From contig DMQJ01000228.1 of NCBI GenBank assembly GCA_003455715.1, positions 497-14,500 of the forward strand: a stretch of 14,004 bases of DNA, read 5' to 3'. The notes beneath the pieces are model-generated. The model made no database searches. It worked only from the letters and a program-made list of their open reading frames with translations, and had not been told where the DNA came from. A program made the translations under genes and the position numbers. Source of the DNA: Acidimicrobiaceae bacterium. GTDB lineage: Bacteria > Actinomycetota > Acidimicrobiia > Acidimicrobiales > Ilumatobacteraceae. The number at the start of each line of letters is the position of its first letter. Position 1 is the first letter of the stretch. Positions 13,554-14,004 of the stretch are shown here, piece by piece.

Positions 13554-14004
13554 GTGGCCCTCGCGCCGCGCCTGGTGGTGGTCCACCGGCACACCGAGTA
13601 CGAAGAGCTCGTCGCCCGGCACGGCACACGCCAACAGGTGGGCTTCTTCCTTTCCACACGCGGCCGCACCTTGGACGAAGTGGAGGCTCGACACGCCGCT
13701 CAGCAGGACGCACTTGCTGCGGCGATCGGCGCCGCTCCGCTTGAGTGGCGCCGCGGCACCGTGGAGCGGATGGATCTCGCTCGCTTCGCGTTCAGTCCGG
13801 ACGACATCGTGATCGCAGTCGGACAGGACGGGCTGGTGGCGAACGTCGCCAAGTACCTCACGGGGCAGCCTGTTGTGGGGATCAACCCAGAGCCTGCCCG
13901 CTACCCAGGTGTTCTGGTGCAGCACCCGCCGGCAGCCTGTTGTGGGGATCAACCCAGAGCCTGCCCGCTACCCAGGTGTTCTGGTGCAGCACCCGCCGGC
14001 AGCC
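13554..14004 (+). CDS. NAD-kinase-like protein, 3' end broken by tandem duplication and window edge
   Basis: A GTG start one base after the SPFH stop, with AGGGA (13542-13546) upstream, opens a frame encoding about 128 plausible residues. SPDDIVIAVGQDGLVANVAKYL (residues 81-102) followed by GQPVVGINPEP (104-114) has the layout of the NAD-kinase/diacylglycerol-kinase nucleotide site, with GQDG where NAD kinases have GGDG, and then the GIN strand. The N-terminal LVVVHRHTEYEELVARHG does not closely resemble canonical NAD kinase. Beyond about 13937 a 67-bp duplicate shifts the frame and the translation becomes Cys/Pro-rich nonsense. The true C-terminal half is missing. Phosphorylation of NAD or a related nucleotide is likely from the motif and the nrtR neighbour, but unproven. 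Confidence 0.7.
   Translation, partial: MALAPRLVVVHRHTEYEELVARHGTRQQVGFFLSTRGRTLDEVEARHAAQQDALAAAIGAAPLEWRRGTVERMDLARFAFSPDDIVIAVGQDGLVANVAKYLTGQPVVGINPEPARYPGVLVQHPPAACCGDQPRACPLPRCSGAAPAGS
13864..14004. repeat. 67-bp tandem duplication at the window end
   Basis: The unit 13864-13930 is repeated exactly at 13931-13997, and 13998-14004 begins a third copy. The last 74 bases equal 13864-13937. As 67 is not a multiple of three, the NAD-kinase-like frame shifts. An exact repeat running into the final base is typical of an assembly-loop artefact at a contig end, although a real duplication is possible. Confidence 0.9.

Noticed and set aside
1..14004. tRNA, rRNA, CRISPR array, transposase or phage genes
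   Set aside because: Looked for by eye; no array of spaced repeats, no rRNA-like conserved stretch, no tRNA cloverleaf, and no transposase or integrase motif was seen.

Overview
The window is high-GC (roughly two-thirds G+C), densely coded DNA. Several genes start with GTG, and some starts have a TAnnnT box 6-7 nt upstream and no Shine-Dalgarno sequence, as in leaderless transcripts. Two Ser/Thr/Pro-rich lipoproteins and an adenylyl-cyclase/ATPase/TPR giant are also present. This suggests an actinobacterium. An acidimicrobial lineage is my best guess, but it is an inference from style, not from a marker gene. The last 74 bases exactly repeat the preceding sequence, so position 14004 may be a contig end.

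Layout. Positions 1-825 (+) hold a possible tail of an upstream gene and a classical SDR oxidoreductase. A DUF3237-family protein (844-1245, -) and a pyridoxamine-phosphate-oxidase-fold protein (1326-1805, +) are divergent. The latter is bracketed by two related hairpin-forming repeats that share an exact 19-bp inverted repeat. From 10423 down to 1866 four minus-strand genes follow closely and may form an operon: a Cys-rich lipoprotein; a 1236-aa protein with two cyclase homology domains, an ATPase and TPRs, coupled to the lipoprotein by a TGATG junction; a lipoprotein with Asp-box propeller repeats and a pentapeptide-repeat tail; and a divergent GlpD-family FAD dehydrogenase.

The most notable locus is 10534-11688 (+). 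It looks like two ORFs separated by one in-frame TGA, but the joined frame reads as one 384-residue GrdB-family reductase with the TGA at the U of a U-P-L-C-T-R motif. A hairpin fitting the bacterial SECIS pattern lies just downstream. I read it as a selenoprotein outside any glycine-reductase operon; no grdA, grdC, selA, selB, selC or selD is in the window.

The right end carries an NAD-related locus. An NrtR-type Nudix/winged-helix regulator (minus) diverges from an SPFH/band-7 protein, which is followed one base later by an NAD-kinase-like gene. Two matching operator-like palindromes, 33 bp apart centre to centre, cover the -35 and -10 of the SPFH promoter and touch the regulator's own -10. 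The final gene is broken by a 67-bp tandem duplication at the window edge.
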